Below are positions 1 to 6,894 of a stretch of 36,160 nt of DNA, in pieces; within the stretch, counting starts at the first letter, position 1, and every line of letters begins with the position of its first letter. The notes below the pieces were generated by a model that saw only the letters and a list, made by a program, of their open reading frames with translations, ran no database searches and had not been told where the DNA came from. The DNA is taken from the NCBI GenBank assembly GCA_945834405.1, contig CAMAHD010000011.1, positions 1 through 36,160 on the forward strand, written 5' to 3'. The translations under genes were made by a program, and so were the position numbers. This stretch comes from an uncultured Prevotella sp. Lineage in GTDB: Bacteria; Bacteroidota; Bacteroidia; Bacteroidales; Bacteroidaceae.

Positions 1-50
1 TATTCATTTTATTTTTGAGTTCAATACTTTATATCCTATCATTGCCAACG

Positions 51-58
51 CAAATATA
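51..58 (-). promoter_or_regulatory. Leftward -7 box candidate at window edge
   Basis: Read on the minus strand this is TATATTTG, a perfect match to the Bacteroidota -7 consensus TAnnTTTG. It lies just past the stop codon of the repressor gene and would drive genes to the left, outside the window. I see no TTTG box at the usual 19-21 base spacing, so it is only a candidate. Nothing else is recognisable in positions 1-62. Confidence 0.3.
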
Positions 59-62
59 CCCA

Positions 63-728
63 TTACTTTAGGCTCATGCACAGCAGCACCCGGTAAACGC
101 CTCTGATGTCAGTCAGACTGACCTCAAAGGGAGCGAACTTGGGATCCTTGTTGATGGAGAGGCAGCGCACGTAGCCCTCACGTTCGGACGGAACAAGAAT
201 CTTTATCACGGAGCCGTTGCACGTGTCGAGCACATACACCTTGCCCCACTCGATGAAGGCCTTCTCGTTGATCCTCTTCACATAGACATGGCTCCCGTTG
301 GGGTATTCGGGAGCCATGCTGTCACCCGACACCTGTATAGCCAAATCCACATCACGTATCGGGGAGGCAATGAGCTCACAATCCGATTCCTTCACCGAGT
401 AAATGAAATCGGTCAGACTGCCTCCTTGGGCTGCAACGGGTATCAGCTTCACAAACGTAGCTGTCCTACTTTCCTCACGAGGAAAATCTTGCTCCCTCAC
501 GGGGGAAGAAGATTGAGAGCCGGATGGAGATACCAACATCGAGCCTTCGCCAGTGCGCAACCAATTGACATTTATCTGAGGATATGCCTTAGATATTCTG
601 TCTAATGTAGCCATACGTGTATTATCTCCCATCTTAGACACAGCCCCATTGCTTAAACCACAATAACGCTCAAATTCTGAGATAGATATGCCCAAGTAAT
701 CAATAAATGTCAATACTCTTTCGTTCAT
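63..728 (-). CDS. CI-like phage repressor, HTH plus S24 peptidase
   Basis: This is a 221-residue lysogeny repressor of the CI/LexA type. The N-terminus (about 1-60) looks like a helix-turn-helix DNA-binding domain adapted to phage repressors (LSNGAVSKMG, then a VNWLRTGEG motif at 54-62 typical of Bacteroidales repressors). A serine-rich linker follows, then an S24 peptidase domain from about 92 with the motif SGDSM (Ser137 as nucleophile) and Lys176 in VIKIL as the general base. It is transcribed leftward, away from the early operon, across a control region with two matched operators, so it probably represses the rightward promoter and its own. The S24 dyad implies self-cleavage on RecA activation; the scissile bond is not obvious (a PVAAQGGS stretch near 97-104 is a guess). 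Confidence 0.93.
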   Translation of the reverse strand: MNERVLTFIDYLGISISEFERYCGLSNGAVSKMGDNTRMATLDRISKAYPQINVNWLRTGEGSMLVSPSGSQSSSPVREQDFPREESRTATFVKLIPVAAQGGSLTDFIYSVKESDCELIASPIRDVDLAIQVSGDSMAPEYPNGSHVYVKRINEKAFIEWGKVYVLDTCNGSVIKILVPSEREGYVRCLSINKDPKFAPFEVSLTDIRGVYRVLLCMSLK

Positions 729-754
729 ATTCCAATTATTAAAAATTACTAATT

Positions 755-772
755 AGACGATAAATCTTAGAC
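755..772 (+). promoter_or_regulatory. Repressor operator candidate O1
   Basis: An 18-bp site reads AGAC-GATAAATCTT-AGAC. It matches the reverse complement of the site at 785-802 at 15 of 18 positions. The two sites are inverted relative to one another and 12 bases apart, between the divergent repressor and Cro-like genes. This is the classical position for CI/Cro operators. Binding by the S24 repressor or the 75-residue Cro-like protein is inferred. Confidence 0.6.
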
Positions 773-778
773 GAAACT

Positions 779-809
779 ATTGTTGTCTTAGATTTAATGT
801 CTATATTTG
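779..809 (+). promoter_or_regulatory. Early rightward promoter (PR-like)
   Basis: The -7 element TATATTTG lies at 802-809 and a near-consensus -33 element (ATTG against TTTG) at 779-782, a 19-base spacing that fits Bacteroidota housekeeping promoters. It faces the Cro-like gene at 893 and is overlapped by operator O2, as expected for the repressed early lytic promoter. Confidence 0.6.
785..802 (+). promoter_or_regulatory. Repressor operator candidate O2
   Basis: GTCT-TAGATTTAAT-GTCT is the inverted partner of the 755-772 site. Its last base is the first base of the rightward -7 box at 802-809 and it covers the -33 to -7 spacer. A bound repressor would therefore block the early promoter directly. 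Confidence 0.6.
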
Positions 810-835
810 CACCGAAATACTTGATGTGATTGGCG

Positions 836-843
836 CAAATATA
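836..843 (-). promoter_or_regulatory. Leftward -7 box facing the early promoter
   Basis: On the minus strand this is TATATTTG followed by GC, the exact mirror of the 802-811 box (a 10-base arm, CTATATTTGC against GCAAATATA, is nearly perfect). It could drive the repressor gene with a leader of about 100 bases, giving face-to-face promoters. No consensus -33 box is present, but the partly palindromic site at 849-865 occupies that position. Confidence 0.4.
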
Positions 844-848
844 CAAAA

Positions 849-865
849 TATGTTTGAGCGACACA
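849..865 (+). promoter_or_regulatory. 17-bp control-region motif, copy A
   Basis: TATGTTTGAGCGACACA agrees at 14 of 17 positions with the copy at 16233-16249. Similar 17-mers lie at 13760-13776 and 25658-25674. This copy is the least symmetrical. It sits upstream of the Cro-like gene and over the -33 area of the leftward box at 836-843. Confidence 0.4.
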
Positions 866-892
866 CTAAATGGACTAAAAAATTAAGAAGAT

Positions 893-1120
893 ATGGCTAA
901 AAGTACATTGAGACAATTTTATGACGGACTGCCCGAAAGGTCGGTGTCCGCACCGAAGGCCGACTTTGTGCGCAAGGTGGCCAGCGAATGCCGGGTGAGT
1001 GAAATCACCGTCCGGGCATGGATATACGGCACACAGAAGCCCGACAGCCTGCGTACCTCCATCGTAGCCAAGCTGATAGGGGTGAAGGAAAACGAAGTAT
1101 TCAAATTAGCAAACTCATAA
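893..1120 (+). CDS. Cro-like small HTH DNA-binding protein
   Basis: This 75-residue basic protein is the first rightward gene after the control region. Residues about 22-60 (FVRKVASECRVSEITVRAWI, then YGTQKPDS) read as a helix-turn-helix with a recognition helix around SEITVRAW, as in Cro and related XRE-type regulators. The C-terminus (AKLIGVKENEVF) also resembles that fold. Its size, position opposite the S24 repressor and location just after the operators suggest a Cro or anti-repressor role in the lytic switch. The family is recognised only at fold level, so the exact operator preference is unknown. It is spaced 11 bases from the next gene. Confidence 0.75.
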   Translation: MAKSTLRQFYDGLPERSVSAPKADFVRKVASECRVSEITVRAWIYGTQKPDSLRTSIVAKLIGVKENEVFKLANS

Positions 1121-1131
1121 CTCAATAGACC

Positions 1132-1347
1132 ATGAAACGAGAGACAAGAACCAATCTGATGAATTGCATCATTGCCGCATTGCTGGCAGTAGTATGCTTT
1201 GTATGCCTGCTGTGTGGGGCATGGTGGCACACCTTCACCTGCGCTGCCTGCGTGTTGCTGGCTTGGGTGTTCTACACCGACAGCGAGTATGGAACGGAAT
1301 CCGTGCGTGACTACTTCGCACGCAAGCAGATGGAGGGCAGAGTATGA
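1132..1347 (+). CDS. Small two-helix membrane protein
   Basis: A 71-residue protein of unknown function. Residues about 9-29 (CIIAALLAVVCFVCLLCGAW) and 32-48 (TFTCAACVLLAWVFY) are strongly hydrophobic and Cys-rich, consistent with two transmembrane helices in a hairpin, followed by a charged cytoplasmic tail (SVRDYFARKQMEGRV). It lies in the early operon right after the Cro-like gene and its stop overlaps the next start by four bases (ATGA), so translation is probably coupled. Early phage membrane proteins of this kind sometimes act in superinfection exclusion, but nothing in the sequence proves this. Confidence 0.7.
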   Translation: MKRETRTNLMNCIIAALLAVVCFVCLLCGAWWHTFTCAACVLLAWVFYTDSEYGTESVRDYFARKQMEGRV

Positions 1348-1628
1348 GCGTGACCTTAGACCTCTATCAGTTGAAGAACCTGTGCATGGATATGGCCAGC
1401 CTTGGAGCTGCCAACTTCTTGAAGGAAATCCAGCCAGTGAAAGACCTCATATCACAGCGTGAAGCCTACCGCCAGTTTGGTGAGGCACGTGTGAAGCGGT
1501 GGAAGAGCCAGCAGAGGGTGAGCACAGAGCGCAACGGCTCACAGCGTGGGTGCAAGGTGCTCTATTCAAGAGCCGAGCTGATGGCCGTAGATAAGAGTGA
1601 GAAACTGAACCAATATATCAACCATTAA
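1344..1628 (+). CDS. Possible DNA-binding early protein
   Basis: This 94-residue protein starts in a four-base overlap with the membrane protein gene. The segment LISQREAYRQFGEARVKRW (about 35-53) followed by a basic stretch and VLYSRAELMAVDKSE resembles the winged-helix or excisionase-like layout (helix, basic turn, then a beta-strand YSRAEL) found in small Bacteroidales phage proteins. I recognise the pattern, not a named family. An early transcriptional or replication-accessory role is plausible. The next gene, for an SbcC-like ATPase, begins 16 bases downstream. Confidence 0.65.
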   Translation: MSVTLDLYQLKNLCMDMASLGAANFLKEIQPVKDLISQREAYRQFGEARVKRWKSQQRVSTERNGSQRGCKVLYSRAELMAVDKSEKLNQYINH

Positions 1629-1644
1629 ACAAGATTCAACGAGT

Positions 1645-3606
1645 ATGAAGACAATCAAACTCAGACAACTCTCCCTTGTGAACTTCAAGGGCATCCGGGA
1701 GCTGACCGTGAACTTCGCTGATGCGGAAACGCTGGTATGTGGCGACAACGGCACGGGCAAGACTACCCTCTTTGATTCGTTCCTGTGGCTCCTGTTCGGT
1801 AAGGACAGCACGGGACGTAGTGACAGCAACTTCAACATCAAGACACTGGACGGACAGGGCAAGGCCATCCTCCACTTGGAGCATTCGGTAACGGCCAAGC
1901 TGACGGTGGACGGTAGGGAAATGGAGCTGCAACGCAAGTACACGGAGAATTGGGTGAAGCCCCGTGGCTCCGTGGAGGAGCAGTTGAAGAACCATGTGAC
2001 GGAGTTCTACATCAACGGTGTCAAGCTCTCCACCAAACGGGAGTACGACATGGAGATAGCTGCCATCATCCCCGAAGATGTGTTCCGCATGATTACCAAT
2101 CCCTTCTACTTTACGAGCATGAAGCCGGAGGCACAGAAGGCCATGCTGTTTGATATGGCCGGGGACGTGACGGATGAGCAGGTAGCCGGGATTTGCGAGG
2201 ACTTCAAGGAGCTGTTGGCACAGCTCAACGGGCGTAGCATTGCCCAATATGCCAAGGAGGTAGCGGCCAAGAAACGGGCTTGCAAGAGCGAGCTGGAGGT
2301 GATTCCAAGCCAGCTTGAAACCGCCAAGAACCTCATGCCGGAGGAAGAGGATTGGGTGGCACTGGATGCCGAGGCCAGCGAGAAGAAGCAGGAAATCCAG
2401 CTCATTGATTGCCTCATTGCCGACAAGAACAAGGCTAACCAACAGGAGTACGAGCGCAAGGCCAAGATACAAGCCGCCATCAACGAGAAGCGTATTGCGT
2501 TGGCCAATCGTGAGGCCGAGGTGAAGCAGCAGGCCAACAACGGGCGCAACGAGGCGATAATGACCCTTACCAAGGCGCAGGATGAAGCCTTCATGCTGCG
2601 TGAGCGCAAGAAGATGGAGGAGGGCAAGCTTGACCGTCTGAACGGGCAGCTTGCCAAGGCAGAGCAGGAGCTACAGGCACTCCGGGCAGAGTACCGCACC
2701 ATCAATGCCGAACAACTGACCTATCCCGATGGTGCCTTTGTGTGCCCCACCTGCAAGAGGCCTCTTGAAGTGGCTGACGTGGAGGCCAAGCAGCAGGAGC
2801 TACAGGCCAACTTCAACAAGGATAAGGCCAAGAAACTGGAGGCCAATAAGCAGAAGGGAATGGCCGTGAAGAAGGAGGTGGTAGAACTGACCGCTAAGCG
2901 TGATGCCAGCCTTGCCGAGATTGAGGGCTACACAGCCCAATTGATGAAGAAGGTGACTGAGGCCGAAGAGCTGGAGAAGAACCTGCCCGAAGCCGAGAAT
3001 GTGGATATGTTGCTGGCCGCTGACCAAGCATCCATTGACATCAAGAACGAGATTACCGAGCTACAGAATCAGCTCACCATCGAGGCCAAGCCCGAAGACG
3101 TGACAACGCTCAATGGCAAGAAGCAGTACCTCAACGAAAGCCTACAGGAGCTCTACAAGCGCATGGGCAAGCGTGAGCAGATAGACCGTGCCAACAAGGA
3201 GATAGCCATGCTGGAGGAGAAGCGCAAGGCCAATGCCCAACAGCTTGCCGACTTGGAGAAGTGGGAGTTTACGGCCATGCAATTTCAGAAGGATAAGGAT
3301 GCCGAGCTGTTGAAGCGTATCAACTCCCTCTTCACCTACGTTTCCTTCTCCTTCGTGGATGAGCAGTTGAACGGTGGCGAGAAGCTGACGTGTGTATGCA
3401 CCGTGAACGGCAAGCCCTACCCCGATGTGAACAATGCCGGGAAGGTGAATGCCGGGCTTGACATCATCAACGCTATCTGCAAGGCCAAGGGTATCACAGC
3501 TCCCGTCTTCTTCGACAATGCCGAGAGCGTGAATCAGCTCATTCCGAGCGAGAGCCAAATCATCCGGCTTGTGGTGACTAAGGACAAACAACTCACTATC
3601 AAATAA
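1645..3606 (+). CDS. SbcC/Rad50-like SMC-type ATPase
   Basis: A 653-residue AAA ATPase of the SbcC/Rad50/RecN class. The Walker A motif GDNGTGKTT lies at 33-41 after the typical N-terminal strand LVNFKGIREL. A long coiled coil (about 190-560, rich in Glu, Lys, Gln and Ala) is broken near its middle by CPTC (Cys367 and Cys370), a CxxC zinc hook as in Rad50. Near the C-terminus, APVFFDNAESV resembles Walker B with Asn in place of the second acidic residue, and the signature loop is degenerate (NNAGKVNAGLDIINA). It is shorter than E. coli SbcC (about 1,000 residues). No SbcD-type nuclease follows; RecT and an MBL-fold hydrolase do. It probably helps process DNA ends for phage recombination. Confidence 0.88.
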   Translation: MKTIKLRQLSLVNFKGIRELTVNFADAETLVCGDNGTGKTTLFDSFLWLLFGKDSTGRSDSNFNIKTLDGQGKAILHLEHSVTAKLTVDGREMELQRKYTENWVKPRGSVEEQLKNHVTEFYINGVKLSTKREYDMEIAAIIPEDVFRMITNPFYFTSMKPEAQKAMLFDMAGDVTDEQVAGICEDFKELLAQLNGRSIAQYAKEVAAKKRACKSELEVIPSQLETAKNLMPEEEDWVALDAEASEKKQEIQLIDCLIADKNKANQQEYERKAKIQAAINEKRIALANREAEVKQQANNGRNEAIMTLTKAQDEAFMLRERKKMEEGKLDRLNGQLAKAEQELQALRAEYRTINAEQLTYPDGAFVCPTCKRPLEVADVEAKQQELQANFNKDKAKKLEANKQKGMAVKKEVVELTAKRDASLAEIEGYTAQLMKKVTEAEELEKNLPEAENVDMLLAADQASIDIKNEITELQNQLTIEAKPEDVTTLNGKKQYLNESLQELYKRMGKREQIDRANKEIAMLEEKRKANAQQLADLEKWEFTAMQFQKDKDAELLKRINSLFTYVSFSFVDEQLNGGEKLTCVCTVNGKPYPDVNNAGKVNAGLDIINAICKAKGITAPVFFDNAESVNQLIPSESQIIRLVVTKDKQLTIK

Positions 3607-3630
3607 CTCAAACCAATTAAACCAATTAGT

Positions 3631-3903
3631 ATGACACAAAAGGAATATGATGCTCAGATGATGGAAATCAACGAGCAACAGGCGAAGGCCACATTACCCG
3701 TGAAACGGGAAATCGGTGCAATCAACTCCAAGATGTTGGAGATACGCCATCAGATGGACGAAATGAGGGCGCAACTATCCAAGTTGAGCATGGAGAAGCA
3801 CTCTTTGGAGGTACGATTGAAGGAAATCAATGCTGACTACCACGAACGGAAACACTGGCTTGTGCTGGAGGCTCCGGCCAAACAGAAATGCCCATTGATG
3901 TGA
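3631..3903 (+). CDS. Small coiled-coil protein
   Basis: A 90-residue protein of unknown function between the SbcC-like ATPase and RecT genes. Residues about 10-75 are almost entirely heptad-patterned and highly charged (EINEQQAKATLPVKREIGAI, then MRAQLSKLSMEKHSLEVRLK), which predicts a helical hairpin or dimeric coiled coil. It sits 24 bases after the ATPase and 16 bases before recT, so it belongs to the same operon. It may be a structural partner of the coiled-coil ATPase or of RecT; that is inference from position only. Confidence 0.65.
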   Translation: MTQKEYDAQMMEINEQQAKATLPVKREIGAINSKMLEIRHQMDEMRAQLSKLSMEKHSLEVRLKEINADYHERKHWLVLEAPAKQKCPLM

Positions 3904-3919
3904 CCAATGTATAACCCTA

Positions 3920-4903
3920 ATGCAATTGAGTATGATGACACAACAACAGACAACAGCAGTACAGGCAACGGCTGCAAAGGCCGGCACACAGGTAGCCAGT
4001 CAGCAGAAGCCTATTGACATTCTGAAATCCATGCTGTCAGCAGACAGCGTGAAGCAGCAGTTCAACAACGCATTGGGCAAGCACGCCAACAAGTTCATTG
4101 CCTCCGTGATTGACCTCTACAACACCGACAGCGGCCTTCGCCAGTGCCAACCCAAGCAGGTGATTTGTGAGGCATTGAAAGCGGCTGTGCTCAACCTGCC
4201 CATCAACAAGTCTATGGGATTCGCCTACGTGATTGCCTACAACAACTCCAAGAAGGACGAGCATGGCAATTGGATGAAGGTGATGGAGCCAACCTTCCAA
4301 ATCGGCTACAAGGGCTATATCCAACTGGCTCTGCGCACTGGCCAGTACCGCACCATCAACGCTGATGTAGTGTATGAGGGAGAGCTCCGTACCGTGAACA
4401 AGCTGACCGGGGAAATCTCCTTCGATGGGGAGAAGAAGAGTGACAAGATTATCGGCTACTTCTGCTATATCGAGCTGTTGAACGGATTCAGCAAGACGCT
4501 CTACATGACGGTGGAGCAGATGGCCAAGCACGCCAAGCGATTCTCCAAGAGCATTGCCAACAAGCGTGACGTGACCGCTGAAACGCTGATGGTTCTTGCA
4601 TCCATGCCTCTGAACGTGGATAGCAAGGAAGTAGGATGGACGGGCAACTTTCATGGCATGGCATTGAAGACCGTTATCCGCAATTTACTAAGTAAATACG
4701 GCTATCTCTCCGTGGAAATGCAAACCGCCATTGACAACGACATCGAGGGCGACAGCGAGACACAGAGAGAGGGCAATAAGGCTGACTTCGCCAACAAGCA
4801 GGTGATAGATGCCGAGGATGCCAGCTATGTGGAGCTGAATAGTAACGGTGCAAGCCCTGCCAAGGCAGAGCAGGAACCAAGTGAGGATGATACTCCGTAT
4901 TGA
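3920..4903 (+). CDS. recT: RecT single-strand annealing protein
   Basis: This 327-residue protein is a RecT/Redbeta-superfamily annealase, which binds single-stranded DNA and pairs complementary strands during phage recombination. Recognisable family segments are LPINKSMGFAYVIAYNN (around residue 91), EPTFQIGYKGYIQLALRTGQ (about 115-135), a central YVVYEGE-like strand (DVVYEGEL) and MALKTVIRNLLSKYG near 245-260. The C-terminus after about 280 is acidic and Gln/Glu/Ser-rich, a tail common in RecT-type proteins. Met1 at 3920 is used, but Met5 or Met6 could serve. The expected RecE-type exonuclease is absent; the neighbours are an SbcC-like ATPase and an MBL-fold hydrolase. The next gene starts four bases after the stop. 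Confidence 0.93.
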   Translation: MQLSMMTQQQTTAVQATAAKAGTQVASQQKPIDILKSMLSADSVKQQFNNALGKHANKFIASVIDLYNTDSGLRQCQPKQVICEALKAAVLNLPINKSMGFAYVIAYNNSKKDEHGNWMKVMEPTFQIGYKGYIQLALRTGQYRTINADVVYEGELRTVNKLTGEISFDGEKKSDKIIGYFCYIELLNGFSKTLYMTVEQMAKHAKRFSKSIANKRDVTAETLMVLASMPLNVDSKEVGWTGNFHGMALKTVIRNLLSKYGYLSVEMQTAIDNDIEGDSETQREGNKADFANKQVIDAEDASYVELNSNGASPAKAEQEPSEDDTPY

Positions 4904-4906
4904 TCT

Positions 4907-5629
4907 ATGGTAGTAAGAGTATTGGGGTCAAGCAGCAGCGGCAATTGCTATATCTTGGATGATGGCAACGAGGCTCTGATTATCGAGGCTGGCATACGCT
5001 TCGCTGAGGTGAAGAAGGCTCTGCGCTTCAACCTGCGCAAGGTCGCTGGCTGTTTAATTACCCACCAACACAATGACCATGCCAAGTATATGAGGGACAT
5101 GGTGATGAACGGTATCACGACCTTGGCATTGCCGGAGGTGTGGCTGGCTAAGGAGGTTGCACCTATGGTATCTGTCAACCCCGGTACTGGCTACAAGCTG
5201 GGACGCTTCAAGGTGCTGCCATTCCGTGCCTGCCATGATGTGCCCTGTGTGGGGTATCTGATTGAGCATACCAAGTGCGGCAAAATCCTCTTCCTTACGG
5301 ACAGCTATATGTGTGAGTACACCTTCAAAGGGCTCAATCATATCATGGTGGAGTGCAACTATAGCGATGTGGACTTGATGATGGCCATTGAAGCCGGACG
5401 GACATTGCCAGCACAGAGGGAGAGGCTAATGACCTCACACATGGAGCTGGGAACCTGCCTGGAGCTGTTGGAGGCCAATGACCTCAGTGAGGTATCGGAA
5501 ATCATGCTCTTGCACCTCTCCAACGACAACAGCAATGAGCAGCGTTTCAAGGAGGCCGTGGAAGCTGCCACTGGCATACGGACATACATAGCCAATCCCG
5601 GATTGGTGGTTGACATTGACAAGTATTGA
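4907..5629 (+). CDS. MBL-fold metallohydrolase, YycJ/WalJ-like
   Basis: A 240-residue metallo-beta-lactamase-fold protein. It opens with VLGSSSSGNCYIL, the typical start of the YycJ/WalJ branch, and has the metal motif THQHNDH (His53, His55, Asp57, His58). Later ligand candidates are His near FRACHDVP, FLTDSYM (Asp) and the His of LMTSHMELG. Members of this branch include nucleases. Here it directly follows recT with four bases between, and no other exonuclease is nearby, so it may supply the single-stranded substrate for RecT. That role is inferred from context; the sequence supports only a metal-dependent hydrolase. Confidence 0.88.
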   Translation: MVVRVLGSSSSGNCYILDDGNEALIIEAGIRFAEVKKALRFNLRKVAGCLITHQHNDHAKYMRDMVMNGITTLALPEVWLAKEVAPMVSVNPGTGYKLGRFKVLPFRACHDVPCVGYLIEHTKCGKILFLTDSYMCEYTFKGLNHIMVECNYSDVDLMMAIEAGRTLPAQRERLMTSHMELGTCLELLEANDLSEVSEIMLLHLSNDNSNEQRFKEAVEAATGIRTYIANPGLVVDIDKY

Positions 5630-5634
5630 CACCT

Positions 5635-6129
5635 ATGGCAAAGCTCAACGTGGAAAAGCGCAACGGATTGTTTGACCTCCGTCCCCTGTATGACTGGTTC
5701 CGGCAAGTGACGGACGGGATATACAGGATTGAGGTGAAGAAGGTACGGAAGCCGAGGAGCAATGACCAAAACGGCTGGTTGTGGGGCTGCATTTACCCCA
5801 TGTTGCTGGACGGGTTGCTGGATGCCGGATGGGAGTTCACTTCTATCGAGCAGGTACATGAGTTCTTCAAGGCTCAAATGACTGCCGATAGAGTGGTGAA
5901 CAAGGAAACGGGTGAGATAGTCACCTTCCCAAGTTCCACTGCCCTCATGGACACCGTGACCTTCTCAGCCTATTGCGAGAAACTACGTGAGTATGCCAAG
6001 GAGTTTCTAAACATGGATATTCCCGACCCTGACAAGTATTGGAGGATGAATGAAAAAGATACCCAACTATGTGGTCAGCGAGCTGATAAGGCTGATACCC
6101 GTGCTGATAGCGGCCATTCCTCCAGGTAG
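5635..6129 (+). CDS. NinB-like/recombination-associated phage protein
   Basis: A 164-residue protein starting at the ATG six bases after the upstream stop; a TTG nine bases earlier is possible but less likely. The layout KKVRKPRSNDQNGWLWG followed by YPMLLDGLL and EQVHEFFKAQ resembles NinB/Orf-type recombination proteins, which have an R/K-SxxQN-x-x-xW motif near the N-terminus. A KETGEIVTF strand and STALMDTVTFSAYCEKLREY follow, also as in that family. Position after recT and the MBL-fold gene supports a recombination-mediator role (binding single-stranded DNA or SSB). The C-terminal 25 residues are encoded in DNA that overlaps the next small gene in another frame. Confidence 0.7.
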   Translation: MAKLNVEKRNGLFDLRPLYDWFRQVTDGIYRIEVKKVRKPRSNDQNGWLWGCIYPMLLDGLLDAGWEFTSIEQVHEFFKAQMTADRVVNKETGEIVTFPSSTALMDTVTFSAYCEKLREYAKEFLNMDIPDPDKYWRMNEKDTQLCGQRADKADTRADSGHSSR

Positions 6130-6211
6130 TGGCCTGCGGATAGAAAACACCAAGAGATTACTCAACAATCTGATAAAGAAACTAAAAACATTGAAAGATG
6201 AAGACAATTGA
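6050..6211 (+). CDS. Small basic protein, 53 residues, overlapping genes
   Basis: A short gene nested between its neighbours. It begins at an ATG inside the NinB-like gene, after a GGAGGATGA stretch that can act as a ribosome binding site, and ends 14 bases inside the next gene. The product begins MKKIPNYVVSELIRLIPVLI, then IPPGSG and a Lys/Leu-rich helix (RLLNNLIKKLKTLKDEDN). It has one moderately hydrophobic, possibly amphipathic helix at 9-25. Without it, 6130-6197 would be an untranslated gap, whereas with it the genes form a continuous overlapping chain. Function unknown. Confidence 0.6.
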   Translation: MKKIPNYVVSELIRLIPVLIAAIPPGSGLRIENTKRLLNNLIKKLKTLKDEDN

Positions 6212-6809
6212 ATTGAAGGAAGAACAAGTAAGGGCAGCATTCAAGAAAGCCCAATCTGACGAAGTGAAGGAAACGCTGACAGCGTTATTCCCGGATATTG
6301 CTGAGGAACTTACCCAGAAGAAGCCAACGCTGGACGATTACACGTCCATCACAAGCTATGAGGATGCTTGTGAAGCCCTTGGCCATGCCCCGGTTTACTT
6401 TGATACGCTCTGGCCGAACCTTCCTAATCATATTGTTGCTCTTATGAAGCTGGAAACTATCTCCCGTGCATTGTGGGGGAAGAACTGGCAACCTAAGCCG
6501 GATGCAGAAGGTAGCAAGATATTCTATTGGCCTTGGTTTGCCTTATGGACGAAAGGTGAGATTGACGGCATGGCCGCAGATAAGAAGGTGGCTCTTTTGT
6601 CCGCTTATGCGTGTTTTGGGGCGCGTGCCGGGTTCGGTTGTCTGGGTGCGCCTAATCGCTCCTCGGGTGCGCATGCGTACCTTGGGTTCCGCTTGTGCCA
6701 AGAAACGAAAGAGCAAGCACTTTACTTCGGTGGACGTAACTTCGTAAAGCTGTGGGCAGAATACCTGCAATTTAACTTCGCAACGGGTGACTTCATCATT
6801 GATGAATAG
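6198..6809 (+). CDS. Conserved-looking phage protein of unknown function
   Basis: A 203-residue protein. The N-terminal third is charged and helical (LKEEQVRAAFKKAQSDEVKE). The rest is rich in aromatic residues, with paired motifs ALWGKNWQPKPD and FYWPWFALWTKG (about 91-116), then GARAGFGCLGAPNRSSGAHA, LGFRLCQETKEQALYFG and FVKLWAEYLQF. The C-terminal pattern reads like a recurring Bacteroidales phage protein, but I cannot name a family. Ten codons before its stop nothing unusual is seen; just five bases after the stop lies the single CRISPR repeat at 6815-6846, so the two are co-transcribed. Confidence 0.7.
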   Translation: MKTIELKEEQVRAAFKKAQSDEVKETLTALFPDIAEELTQKKPTLDDYTSITSYEDACEALGHAPVYFDTLWPNLPNHIVALMKLETISRALWGKNWQPKPDAEGSKIFYWPWFALWTKGEIDGMAADKKVALLSAYACFGARAGFGCLGAPNRSSGAHAYLGFRLCQETKEQALYFGGRNFVKLWAEYLQFNFATGDFIIDE

Positions 6810-6814
6810 ATGTA

Positions 6815-6846
6815 GTCGCATTCCATGTGAGTGCGTGGATTGAAAC
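6815..6846 (+). CRISPR. Solitary type I-C CRISPR repeat (no array)
   Basis: A 32-base sequence with all features of a type I-C repeat: it begins GTCGCA, contains the stem CGCATTC (6817-6823) and GAGTGCG (6829-6835) around the loop CATGT, and ends TGGATTGAAAC. The stem has seven pairs, one of them G-U. The base of the stem is base 21 (6835), where the I-C processing nuclease Cas5c cuts, leaving an 11-base handle. Only one copy exists: neither flank holds a second repeat within the 5-base and 48-base gaps to the adjoining genes, and no cas gene is present. It reads in the same direction as the early operon, so the mRNA would carry the hairpin and handle. An RNA anti-CRISPR role is inferred. Confidence 0.85.
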
Positions 6847-6894
6847 TACAGGAACGAAATCCTAAATAATTATCAACTTAAAAACAAGAAGCGT

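Noticed and set aside
1636..2472. Minus-strand 278-codon frame across the SbcC-like ATPase
   Set aside because: The opposite frame has clear Walker A and coiled-coil signatures, and the antisense product is low-complexity Leu/His/Gly-rich.
6847..6894. Possible second repeat or spacer-repeat array after the solitary repeat
   Set aside because: The 48 bases to the next gene contain no GTCGCA start, no CGC/GCG stem and no TGGATTGAAA handle, so there is one unit, not an array.
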